The notes under the pieces: model-generated
Databases searched by the model: none
What the model was told of the DNA's origin: nothing
The model's input: only the letters and a program-made list of their open reading frames with translations
Shown: positions 1 to 10,276 of the stretch, piece after piece
Layout of the letters: every line of letters starts with the position of its first letter
Position numbering within the stretch: position 1 is the first letter of the stretch
NCBI GenBank assembly: GCA_028554645.1
Contig: JAQOOI010000022.1
Span: 2,604,001-2,668,000 of the forward strand
Length of the DNA stretch: 64,000 nt
Source of the DNA: Omphalotus guepiniiformis
Taxonomy: Eukaryota > Basidiomycota > Agaricomycetes > Agaricales > Omphalotaceae
Direction: 5' to 3'
Program-made: the position numbers and the translations under genes

Positions 1-613
1 TTCACTCGTCGCATTGACTGCCGAAATATTTCCAGCCGATCAAATGTGGAGCGCGATGCGATGGAGTATACAAGAATAAAGCCTTGTCCCTCCCTAGTGC
101 GACGATGAATATCCCGGGGTGATGATACAAAGAGGGGCAATGAGACTCACCGGACCCACTGGTCCCGTAATGTGGCGTATTCCTCTGCTCATAGGACAAC
201 ATCAGACACCTTCGTTACGTCTAAAAGAGCCTATACTCACCCTGCCCTGCAGTGTCGATGACTTCAACGAAGCACATCCGATTATCCACTATCAGCTGCT
301 TTCGGTACGCATCTTCTATCGTCGGATCATAAGTCTGGGGAAATGAGGCGTAAAATAAACGGGGAGTTTTAAAGGGACGAAAGAAGCAAGACGCACTTCT
401 GCAAAGCATGAGACGACAGGTCAGAGCTAGGAGATACAAAGATGATCACAAAAGGAGCTTACCAACAAAACAATTGAGGGTAAACTTGAAGATCGGAGGG
501 CCAGAACAAGTTAGAGCAGAGAAAGTGACGAGGGAGAAAAAACACACCTGAACAGCCAAGGCTGTCTTACCAACTCCACCATCACCAAGAACAGCTACTC
601 TCCAATTATCCAT
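1..613 (-). CDS. Ras-family small GTPase (RasB/RAS2-like), 5' part only
   Basis: Membrane-associated GTP/GDP switch of the Ras superfamily. The ATG is at 613 and the 3' part lies beyond the left edge. Exons: 613-548, 484-463, 398-397 (a 2-nt microexon), 334-241, 184-151 and 93 to the edge; all introns are GT-AG and 56-64 nt long. The spliced protein begins MDNWRVAVLGDGGVGKTALA, with the P-loop GDGGVGKT at residues 10-17. It continues with the effector region FVETYDPTIED (Thr35 in the Ras-like position), DTAGQEEYATLRDQW (switch II) and GFILVYSIASRSTFDRLEIF. The NKxD and SAK boxes and the C-terminal lipidation signal are outside the window. The GDGGVGKTAL and AGQEEY...LRDQW pattern resembles fungal RasB/RAS2 more than RasA or Rsr1; this is from memory of the families. 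The Glu before TYDPTIED exists only if the 2-nt exon is used. Confidence 0.9.
397..398 (-). other. 2-nt microexon (AA) of the Ras GTPase gene
   Basis: On the minus strand the sequence reads TTTGCAG, AA, GTGCGT. It sits between introns of 64 nt (462-399) and 62 nt (396-335). The upstream exon ends in phase 1 with G, so G+AA makes Glu30, followed by ACT TAT GAT. Without it no combination of canonical sites gives an open frame into TYDPTIED: a direct join gives GAC TTA TGA, a stop. Confidence 0.75.
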
Positions 614-1308
614 TTCTCAGAAACACAGGATCAGTCGGAGAGCAGAGAAGAGAAAGAGAGCCGGATTGAGCACCTCAGAAAGGACGAAGAGGAGTGAAAA
701 AGAAAGTATGGATACGGGGTCGAACAGAAGAAGTTGAATAAGCAGGGAAGAGAGCGAACTGTGGTGATGATATAGGAGAGAAGAATATGATTTGAAGAAA
801 AGAAAAGGATTCAGACGATCGTCGTTTCAAAAGTCGTAGTTCGTGGACGGGTCGTAAAGAAAAAAAGGCAGTGAAATAGCCTCTGAGCAACGGACGAGAC
901 GGCAATGAGCCAACAGCAGAATTTGGTCCGGCGTAGACTGGAATTCGTCCTATTTCTACAAGCACCGCCTGCCCCGCGATTTTCTCACGCCTTCCATTCG
1001 GGCATCCGGTCTCTGAGCACCGGTCATGTGACTGGCCTACCATCCCATCTAATCTTATCAAACTCACGCCATACCCCTCCGAAAAAAATTGTCTCCAAAA
1101 ACTAGTCATGTTCAATAGCTACTCTGCATCAAGTCTATAGTCTACAATTTAACGATACAGCGCACGTCCAGAGAAAAAAGATGGAAGAAACAACAACAAG
1201 ATAGCAAACGACAAGCCAAACAGCACAACTGCTGGAACGCTATATCCCCTCGGATTCTACTGCTTCTGCGCAGCTCTGCGCCACGCAGAATACATGCACA
1301 CGACCCCC
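614..1308. other. Upstream region of the Ras gene; no gene seen
   Basis: This interval holds the 5' UTR and promoter side of the Ras gene and the 3' side of the small gene at 1309-1642. It includes purine-rich runs (pyrimidine-rich on the Ras sense strand) around 640-860. ORFs present in both directions have no coding-like composition, recognisable motif or splice-consistent extension. Confidence 0.5.
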
Positions 1309-1642
1309 TCAATCCTGCCTGCTGAACTCTGCCTGCGTGAGGTTCAACACAAACACGCCACGTTGGTTCACTGGTGGCTCTATGATCTTGGTTGGCTTCT
1401 TGTTCGAAGCTTGAGATGTGGGTCGCAAGGCAGCGGAGATGCTGGCGAAAGGCCGCGGGGCCTGTGACAGGGCAAAGGAAGAACTTCTTCTGGGCATTGG
1501 GGGTTTGGTAGCTGCGCGCTTGTGCTGCACAGGGTCTGCCAAAGGCGAAGTAACGAAAGGACGAGACATTGTCAAGGAAGCTGCATACAGACACGACGAG
1601 TCAGAATAAGAACACGAAGAGAGAGAGATAAAACATACCCAT
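1309..1642 (-). CDS. Small basic protein of unknown function, 91 aa
   Basis: Not recognised. Exon 1 carries only ATGG (1642-1639). A GT-AG intron (1638-1581, branch-like CTGAC) follows, and exon 2 runs 1580-1309. The protein starts MASLTMSRPFVTSPLADP, is rich in Ser, Pro, Lys and Arg in its first 60 residues, and ends with a more hydrophobic, possibly structured tail (NQRGVFVLNLTQAEFSRQD). No signal peptide or membrane segment is visible. A TATA box lies about 105 bp upstream. The start was chosen because the splice extends the frame to a first-exon ATG directly downstream of that TATA box; starting at the internal ATG at 1575 would remove five residues. It may be an Agaricomycete-specific gene. 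Confidence 0.5.
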
Positions 1643-1746
1643 AGTTGAAATAGAGAAATAGAACCGACGCAAGTAAAAACGCTGTAGAGCGCTGAACGTT
1701 GAATGTGGGGTATTGAAGGAATGGAAATGATTCAACTGTTGGCTAG

Positions 1747-1753
1747 TTTTATA
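1747..1753 (-). promoter_or_regulatory. TATA box of the small gene at 1309-1642
   Basis: TATAAAA on the minus strand, about 105 bp upstream of the ATG at 1642, within CGCTCTATAAAACTAGCC. Confidence 0.5.
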
Positions 1754-2465
1754 GAGCGCGTCTCTTTGGGGATTGAGTCTGTCGAACAATCATTGGGGTT
1801 TCCTCTTTGAGCCGGCATCCCACGGTGCCGAGTTCAATCTGCCAACCGAGCGCCCCCGACGGCACCAGGGTATCATTGATCACGCTCCTCCCTCTCCTGA
1901 TTGGCTTCTCTACGCAGTTCTTATCAGTACAGATAACTTGTGTATTCGTTTAATTATTGAACTACATTGATACTACGAAAGAACCGCAAATGCACAGCAG
2001 TCCAGGGAATTGTGTGCGACGACCACGGGATGCTGTGAATTTGAATTGTGAAAGCAGGAGAGAATGAGTCGAATATACATGGGATGGTGTGTGGTGTGCG
2101 ATGCTTGGAATTAATGGTCGCAGTCATATTGACTCGTATTAATTATAGGACAGGTTGTTGTTACACACGTCACCAGTGATTTCCCAGACAGGTTTGCTGC
2201 GAAAGGTCAGCGAAGCTTGTCGAAGGTTGCGGAAACACTGGCCGTCAACTCGGGATGTCCAGTGACGTCCAAGTGGGGGGTATACACCTGAGGTTTGTAG
2301 TTAGACCTCGTAACCCTTCTACAAACCATGGTTAGAACTCTCTGCGTTCCACGGAGAAAGCCCAGACGATGCCGATATCTCTAGTGTGAAATGAAAACCA
2401 AAGTGCAGTCGCCGCGCTTTCCTTTCGGAGCGCTGACTACAGGACATTGGCGGACGCTGAGTCGA
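1754..2465. other. Intergenic region, no gene seen
   Basis: Between the promoter of the small minus-strand gene and the stop of the yippee gene. It has short ORFs only, none with recognisable motifs. It should hold the 3' UTR of the yippee gene near 2330-2465. Confidence 0.4.
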
Positions 2466-2957
2466 CTAGTGGACGTCTTCGAGCAACTTGCGCTCGAGAA
2501 TGAATTTGCCTTCCTTGTACTTTTGAGATATTTCATAGGCCTTTTCCTGAAGAAATTCCCATCAGCCCCAGCAAAGATCTTGATAGCTGAAACATACATA
2601 TTTCCAGCCAAGAAGGGTACCACACTTGATGCATTTGATATCGCGGACAGTATGATTACCAGTCGTCATGATACGGTCGACAGCCTCTCCTTCGACAACA
2701 TTCACACTAAACACAAAGGGAGTGTGCATGAGATACAACCAAAACGATATAATTGCCCTTACACAGTCTCAAAGAGGTATGCTCTCCCGTGTTGCCCATT
2801 AAATGCCTGAATATCTTGTTAGCAATCAATGCTAATCGCAACGATGCTTAAAACCCACTCTAGAGATCATCGAATGGATGGTTGCGAGATGAGTTCCGCA
2901 TTGGGAGCATCCGTAGATACGCTCCCCAGCAAGATAGCGGCGGTAGCTCATGCCCAT
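2466..2957 (-). CDS. Yippee family zinc-binding protein (Moh1-like), 110 aa
   Basis: Small conserved eukaryotic zinc-binding protein of the yippee/Moh1 family; its biochemical role is poorly defined. Exons 2957-2859, 2806-2763, 2706-2598 and 2546-2466 join in frame to 111 codons including the stop (TAG). The protein starts [20 protein letters not shown]. It carries both CxxC knuckles, CSQC near residue 17 and CIKC about 53 residues later, plus the family signatures [24 protein letters not shown] and [15 protein letters not shown]. Length and motif order match the family (about 105-125 aa). An AG acceptor just upstream of the ATG (CTTACAG then CCATGG) suggests a 5' UTR intron. A TATA motif lies about 90 bp upstream. 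The next gene upstream, Ulp1, is divergent. Confidence 0.92.
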
Positions 2958-4113
2958 GGCTGTAAGAATTTGTTAGCAGAGAGGATGTTGTACAGATGCT
3001 GTTAGGAGGGAACGGGTAAATGTCTGTGGCCGTCCATTCAAAGGCATTTATAGTGCGCTGCTCGTGCGAAATCGAGACCCCGGCGCGAAGGGCCCGAGAA
3101 GTCCTAATGTAGAAAGTGTGACACATGTCACGCTTATTGGAAACCTATGTGATGCTTGCTATCTGAACTGGTCTTGCTTATGGGCTTTTACTTGTTGCGA
3201 GATGCGCTCTATCTCCGATGACAACTAGATTCTCTGAGTACCCATGCGCTGTTTTGTTCGTAGCTCCTTCTCAATTTCTGAGTATCGATCACTCTTATTA
3301 AACAGGAACGACAATGGATATTTCATATGGCAAAAACATGCCTATTTCATCGATGAAATCTTCACTGTCGCGTCGTGGTCTCTGGCAGGCAGCCAGATGT
3401 TTCCCCACGTATCTCACATTATCTGATCCAGGAAGTAAGTACTCTCGTCTCGGACCAGAGAAACTCCGTCTATAGCTCGATTTAGATCTCGACTAACGAG
3501 ATGAGCACTAATTGGCATACCCAAGACACGATCTTCGAGGGACTAATTTTCGAGGAAACCTCGGGTCACGCAAAGGGTACTGAATCTTTCTACGAAAACA
3601 TATCACTCACAACGGCCTTCGACTCGCAGTTTCTCAGAATCGGTGTCTCGTTTGACACCTGGTGCAACCGATCTTTGCATCTCTAATCCGAATGCGAGAT
3701 GCCGGCGTTGTACCTCCTTTGGTCACGTAGGTACCATTGATCTTGAGGCTATGGTGTACTGGAACATCGGCCCAGTAGGGAGGGGTGTAATACTAGTCTT
3801 TCCGTTACAGATATCTTTGCGTTCTGGCTGTCAAAAATTAGCCGTTCACGAGCCTAGCCCAATACTGTCCGGCAATGTTGAATGATGGTTCATCTGATAT
3901 CAGACTCCTGGAGTCGAGCCATGGTGAATACTGAGAAGTAGTCGTGTAGAACAATGTGTATTACGTAACCGGAGTCGTGACATGAATTTCCGAAGGCACT
4001 TCTATTTCGATTTGTGCTTGCATGCACTGCTGAGGAGTTGAAGGAATTGCGGTTATTCCTGGCTCCAATACCCTTTGCTTGTAATATCTCTGAGATTGTC
4101 TGCTTTACTGTAG
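2958..4113. other. Divergent intergenic region (1.16 kb), no gene recognised
   Basis: Separates the divergent yippee (-) and Ulp1 (+) genes. ORFs of 60-98 codons on both strands, for example near 3501-3885 (+) and 3890-4186 (-), have no recognisable domain and I could not connect them by convincing introns. The stretch is long for this gene-dense window and could hide a small multi-exon gene. Confidence 0.35.
3047..3052 (-). promoter_or_regulatory. TATA box of the yippee gene
   Basis: TATAAA on the minus strand inside GCGCACTATAAATGCC, about 90 bp upstream of the ATG at 2957 and before the likely 5' UTR intron. Confidence 0.45.
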
Positions 4114-6484
4114 ATGAACTCACGAAAAAGGCCAGCGCTGGAACCGATTTCTTCACTGCGCTCTGGAAAGCAACCGCGAACGGCACTGCTTAACGGCGAC
4201 GGGGAGAGACAAAGTCCCACCTTGAACGACATCTATCCTCGTTGGAAGCGCATATTCACGGAAGTTGCTTCACTTGGACGCGACACTTTTGCCGTATTTT
4301 TTAGTGAGCTTGTGTTTGTCTCTTCGTTTCGCGTCGTTCAAAGCTGACAGTTCGCGCAGCGCGCCTCGCTTCGCGCCCAGATCACACTCAACAACGACCA
4401 TCTTCACCAATCGACCTCACTCATAGTCCTGTTAGATTATCTCCGGAAAGGGCACCATCTCCTTCATTCTCCCCCCGATCCACGGACATCCACAGTTCGA
4501 CTTCGTATCCTATTCCTTCTGTTTCGTTCACTTTCTCTCCTCCCAGGATCTCATCAACCTCGGAAGAGCCTCACAGGCGCTCATTGTATCTACCTTCTTC
4601 TTCTCCTACGCCGTTCAATTCTCCTTCCTCATCTAACCTCCATTCGTCACAAAAACCCCGCACAAAAGGTCTTATGGGACCTCCAGAACTTCCACCTTCT
4701 TGCTCGTCGACAATACCACCATCCTCAGAGGCCTCAACGTCTCGTCAAAGTACTCCACGTAATGCTGTCGAACTTGCCCTGAAATCCCGCATGTCGGAGG
4801 ACGGGATAAAGCGTAACTATCAGAATCGACAGCATATACATCATAACAAGGCGAGCACGGTCAACTCAAAATTAGCATATTCGTACTCATTTTGATTCAG
4901 CATAAGCAAGATGTTCGGGCCAAACGAGAAAAAGACAGAGAGGAAATGAAAAAGGAGTTGTACAGGATACGGAAAAGTGAAGGTGAGAAATCATTTCATT
5001 TGTCACACTCCCAATCTCTCTAACTGCTTTCTTTCAGGATTCAGATCCAACTTCGATGACTTCAAAAGTTGGTGTATATCCGAGGCATCTTGGTTCCTAC
5101 TCATGACGCGATTCGCTTTCAAGGTCTGCTCGATTTCAGGGTGCAGCTGGAGACCTCAATTCCTAAGCATCTGGGGCTTCTCTCTCGTGAGTATTATTCT
5201 GCGTATATGCTGAACATGAAATGACATTATATGTAGCATCTGCATCTCTTACCGACTTGCGGTCCAGATACGATGCTTTGGAGACACGTCCGCGACGCTA
5301 TTCCGACGTAGGCGACGTGAGTACCATTATATCAAGTTTATTTCGACATCTCATGACACCATCACGCAGTGGTTGCAGAAGCAACTTGAGTTGGCGCGGC
5401 AAACCCTTAGTCAGTAAGTCTATATTCCATTGTTCTGAATTCTGAAATTATAGCATTTCTGTTTAGGAATAAACCGCCGTCTCCGTTCAGTCCGTCTCTC
5501 GAACAATTACGCATTCGAAATCGCGCTCGAGATGATGACATCGAGCAGCGCTTGCGCCCGAAACGCATACCTCTTCCTTCTTCTCTTCCGGCTCAGGACG
5601 AAGCGCAAGTCAACGTTATACTCAAACGACGCGGTGTCGTATCGAGATACGCTAGGGAGCAAGTCTCGGACTCAGATTTGACGCGACTGAAACCGTCCTG
5701 CTGGTTGAACGACGAAATCATCAATTTCTATGGAGCGATGATATTAGGTCGGTCGGATGATTCGAAAGAGAATAAGGAAAATCCGGTCGTCAATGGTGTC
5801 TCCGGCTCCAAGAAGAAAAAGCCGCTGAATGTTCACTACTTTAGCACATTCTTCTGGTCGAAGTTGGAGAAGGAAGGTTATGATAAAGGCAGGTTAGCAA
5901 AGTGGACGAAGAGGGTATGCTGTAAATGTGAATAGGCTTTGCGACGAGTACTGAATTTTTCTTTTCCCCATTCAGCTTGACCTGTTCTCCAAAGATGTCA
6001 TCTTGATTCCGGTAAACCATAACAACATGCATTGGACTGCTGCAGCCATAAACTTCCGGCAAAAGCGGATCGAATCATACGACAGCATGAATATGGACAG
6101 GTCTATAGTTTTCAAGGTGTGTACGTGGAATTAATCGCTGCTGTTTAGAAATTGAAGCATATTGCTGTAGCGTCTGCGAAATTATCTAGATGCTGAACAC
6201 CGCAATAAAAAGAAAGCTCCTTTCGACTTCACAGACTGGGAAGACCACACACTAGAGGTATGTCGTTAAACGCGCTCGCCGACCAGGCAGGTTCTGAAAA
6301 TAAAGCACGTCAGGATACACCCCAGCAAGAAAATGGGTATGATTGTGGCGTGTTCACCTGCCAGTTCCTCGAGTCGCTATCACGGGGCGAAGAGACATTC
6401 AACTTCACTCAGAGCGATATACCATACCTTCGTCGACGGATGATATGGGAGATCGGAAACGCAAAACTGAGAGACGACCCTTAG
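4114..6484 (+). CDS. ULP1: Ulp1-type SUMO protease, 607 aa
   Basis: Cysteine protease (C48 family) that matures SUMO and removes it from targets, usually at the nuclear envelope. Eleven exons join in frame to 1824 nt: 4114-4303, 4360-4850, 4901-4982, 5045-5071, 5124-5186, 5237-5316, 5370-5413, 5467-5914, 5976-6116, 6171-6257, 6314-6484. Residues 1-230 are Ser/Pro-rich and low-complexity, then a charged helical stretch (KREKDREEMKKEL), a linker, and the C-terminal catalytic domain. Visible landmarks are CWLNDEIINFYG, the catalytic His in NNMHWTAAAINF, the Asp in ESYDSM, and the Gln and Cys in QQENGYDCGVF. It ends normally after KLRDDP. One intron (4851-4900) is best read as GC-AG. The next gene is convergent, with its stop about 260 bp away. 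Confidence 0.93.
4851..4900 (+). other. Probable GC-AG intron in the Ulp1 gene
   Basis: AAG|GCGAGC donor and TTGATTCAG acceptor, 50 nt. It joins ...HIHHNK to HKQDVRAKREKDREE in frame. Reading through meets a stop (TGA) at the end of this interval, and no GT donor nearby keeps the frame as well. The weaker alternative is a GT donor at ACG|GTCAAC. Confidence 0.5.
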
Positions 6485-6742
6485 CATTCGTGTTCGTTGA
6501 AGCCAAGTCTTCGTACTTTGCTGTTTTGGCCACTTGTTCTTGGTGTATCTTATCACGTCTATATCTATTCGGCGTCCAGCTGTATCATGGAGTGTATGTA
6601 ATATATATTCTCGATGTGTACTAAGATATTTGCTGAGTAGTATAGGTCCTACTCGTTATACTCGTCGGCGAAGAATGATGTAGCAAAAAATCGGCACGAT
6701 TTCAGAATTCGCTGTTTGTCTGCTCACAGAATCTTGATGTGT

Positions 6743-9700
6743 TCATACTTCAAGCTGCGACAAGGTCGGGTGCTCAAACTACAAGCGGCCCAAGATGAGT
6801 GAGTGCATAATGCATAGGAAGAGACTTACCCCATCAGAGCTGTCCGTCAGTTCGGTACGAGCACTAACCTCGGACTCAAGGACAACGAATCTCCGATATT
6901 CGGTGCATATCGCAGGCTGAATTTGCATTAGATGAAGGTCGTCCAGTAGCTCCCGTCTAACTCTTTCCTCGCAATCCTTATCAATCACTTCCCCGTATTT
7001 CAGCTTGTATTGAGCGACACAGAATTCGAGAGATTCTTCAGCATTGCGAAGAATGCATTCTGTCTGCTCTAAGCACCATGGTATGTCTTGACAGGGACGG
7101 TGAGGTGCTCTCATGAGAGCGACTTCCCCTTGTTCAATCATCTCAAAGATTTCTTCAAATACCAAGTCGGGTCTTTCGATGAAAGAACCGGGATGAGTTC
7201 TGAATCTGAGACCTGACACAGTTTCATACTGACCGTTTATAGTCACGGCCTCTTGCGCGCTGGTGTAATATCATCGCCATCCCCAAAACCGAAGGCATCA
7301 CATATACAGCCCAAAGCGGATGTGATGCGACTGCAGTGAGCTTCTCGCACATCGCTTTGGGGTTGTCTAAGAATGCTTGTGGTGTAAAGGTTACTATGCC
7401 ACCATAGGTACAAAGTATGGAAATATAAGCTTGCACGATAGAACGTAGAAGCCATTTGAAGCTTACCATAGGGAAATAGGTGTTGCACAGTCCAGTATCG
7501 CGCCGGGATTGTAGGGGTAGTCCCGAACAAAATGAAAATCGTGTCGGATACATGCGACCTGTGCTGAACGAGGTCCGGAAGTAGTTGATTGATGGTGGGC
7601 AGTATAGAAACATGAACAAAGATTAGTCTGGTAGACTTGGTACTGCTAGAGGCTGCTCGTTTCAGCTTGTTTGGATGAGAATCAATAAGGGAAAGCAGCA
7701 GGGTGGTCTCTATCTTCGGAACAGAGGCCTTTTCATCCATAAGAACAAGGAATGAAGAGTGACTATCCAAAATGTTATTCAACCACTGCTGGTTGACCTT
7801 GAGGATCCTGAGTGCATGATGGACTTCCACTCTTGGAGAAGTGTCAATGAACTCCTCATGAGGCCAGTGCAAGTCACCCTTGGCTGATATTGTCAGATGG
7901 TGGAAAGCAGGAATGCTGCCCAGACCAGGTTGTCTTTGCAGTAGCCATGGACATAGCACAGCGCAAAGTTTTGCACTGGTAAGAGGTAAGTCACAGATAT
8001 CACTGAATTGCTGCACTAGGTCTTCCATTTCTAGGGGAAATATAAGCACCAATCCAGACTGGACTGGGACAAATGATATCTTGGAGACTATTAGCAATGT
8101 ATGCGAGATGCATGATATACCAGAGCTTACTAGGTTCTTGCTAGTCATGTAGTGTGCCCATTTTCCTAGACAATCAGAATCAGTGATATCAGCAAGATAT
8201 GCCAGTGCATGCCCTGGTGAGCAGGCAGATAAAACAGCATCCAAGAATGATGAATGAAAGGTTCTGATATGAAGCACAGTCTCTAATATGGACTGACGAG
8301 TTAGTCCCTCATTCTGAGAAGAGCATATATCTATAACAATGCAGGAAATTTTCTCATTTCCAACAGTGATCTCTTGCATGTTACTTGTCTCTGGTTCTTT
8401 AGGCCTTTCATATGTGATGATTAATGAACAGTCTAGATTAATGAAGAAAAAACTTCTTACAGTTCAAGGGAAGCTGTTCTAGAGTGAATGGTGTGATGAG
8501 ATTCCAAGAGTGTTTCTTCCAGAGCACTTGTAGAAGTGCTATGAGATATATCAGTTAAATCTCTTAGAGATCACAGAGGGTTCATAACACACTCCAAAGT
8601 CATATCCATTTCTTGGGTTATAGATGTGTCATCACAAAGAGGCAAAGATTCAGAAAGCTCCCTAGAGTGATGTGATTGAGTTTACATCTTTCAGAAATTA
8701 GGAATGTATACCTGGTAAAGGTTGCCAGAGAGCTATCTGCTTCAGGCAGCAGAAGATTTGTTTCTGATACACTATTGAAAGAAGATCAAGATATGAGAGA
8801 AATTAAAGATGTTACACAAACATACCTTTCTTCTTCCTCTATCATTATTGAATTAGATAAAGAATCTACCACCTCTAATTCTCCTTGTTCTGCTTCTGTG
8901 GTGTCATCTGGTCCAACCTGGATTTTATCCTGTGTTGGTTTGATTGTGTTACCGCCAGACACCAGAGCAAACACTTGTGGAGGGTGCTGGATCAATGCAC
9001 CTTGTGCAACTCGACGTTTTGTCAAGAGGTAACTTCCAGATCCAGGATTGTGAGGAAATGGATTCCATGACTCGGACTTACTGCCTTGAAAAGAGTTGTC
9101 ATGAAGAGAGATTTGTGATGACACGGGTTTGGCTGTGGATGCAGATGGCATTATATCAGCTTCAACAACTGGATGTACTCTTGAGTGCTCAGAAGGAAAC
9201 AAGGCGCCGCTTGCATTGCCCTTCTTCGTGATTGGAACAGGACTGTTGGTTTCTCGTTGCTGAACTACTATTAGTCTCATTGAACTATGTGACACAAGAA
9301 TAGATGATACCTCATTCTCATCCTCCGTAGAGCTTCCGGGCTCACTAGAAGAACTTCGAGGAGTCTACATACATATAAGAAATCGTGAAACACCGAGTTC
9401 ATGAGTTATATTACTTCTTGCGGAGATTGAGGCGGAGGTGCCAAAGGGATATCCTACAAAAGGCAATGAATAGAGGCACGAGCATGTTGTGAGGATAGGA
9501 GAACTTGCATCGGAGTCCACGTCAGATACATATGCTTCGGAGAAGAGGCGTTTCACAGGTAGTTTGATTTTAAGCCCTGTTCCCGGTGTCCGTACTGGCG
9601 AGCTTTGTGGTGTTTTTTCTTTCCAGTACTCGCTGAGGAGTCGATCGCAATGAAGGCCGGACGCCGGTTCCCATCTAGTCAGAGCTATTGAGAGATCTGC

Positions 9701-10077
9701 TGCAGCTCAAGCTCAAGCCTTGAGTTGAACTCACGAGTTGTCCTTAGATGACGGGTATCCGAGCCACTGCAGAACGACCGTAGGCAACAGGTGGAAGAAC
9801 GACAGAATCCCTGCATGTACTTACTTTTATCAAGTACTCCTAGTGGCGGTTTGAGTTCGGTTCGTGAAGGAACAGAAAAGTTTACTTACAGGCTCCGAGG
9901 GTGGCTTATGCCGGTGGTTGAGTATACGTTCTAAGGAGACACAGAATAAACGTGTACGCATGAAAATTCTATCTCATACTTACCAACTTCCCAAAGTCTC
10001 TGGTGTTGAGAGTCGTAGAGTATCTCCTGTTTTTTAGGACTATCTGCCTTCCGTTTCTTAGGGCTAGGTGTAGACAT
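6743..10077 (-). CDS. Chromodomain protein with a large uncharacterised C-terminal region
   Basis: Probable reader of methylated histone H3. It starts MSTPSPKKRKADSPKK, a nuclear-localisation-like N-terminus. A chromodomain follows at about residues 28-75, assembled from short exons: LWEVERILNHRHKPPSEP, EYLIKWLGYPSSKDN, SWEPASGLHCDRLLSEYW. The aromatic cage positions are filled by Trp29, Trp51 and Tyr54. A Ser/Pro-rich linker (down to about 8800) and many small exons lead to a long exon near 8379-7490, whose reading includes LVLMDEKASVPKIETTLLLS. The last exons contain TIPARYWTVQHLFPYGGIVT, SHPLWAVYVMPSVLGMA and FEHPTLSQLEV, ending at 6743. The C-terminal region is not recognised; Chp1-like or HDAC-complex-like relationships are possible but not shown. 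The one-gene model is inferred from continuous splice-compatible frames. Separation into two genes around 8400-8800 is not excluded. Confidence 0.7.
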
Positions 10078-10276
10078 TAATTGCTTAAGACGACGATGAG
10101 CTATAGCAGGCTATATCCAACGAACGATGCTAAAAGTCGATGAAGATCAAGGTGTTTCGAGGACTTCAATTGCCAAGGGTTCGATAGCGACTTCAACTTG
10201 GAAGTTCGAGCGAGACACGTGAAGTCGGGCGCTTAGCACCTCACACAATTTCGTTCAGCATCCCAGACTCCCAGTC
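10078..10276. promoter_or_regulatory. Divergent promoter region of the chromodomain and Mtc1-like genes
   Basis: Only 199 bp separate the two start codons. A perfect CACGTG palindrome (E-box type, possible bHLH site) lies at 10216-10221, about 56 bp upstream of the Mtc1-like ATG. Its function is inferred. Confidence 0.35.

Noticed and set aside
3112..3132. A possible palindrome around TGTGACACATGTCACGC
   Set aside because: The arms are not exact inverted repeats and nothing nearby suggests an operator or terminal repeat.
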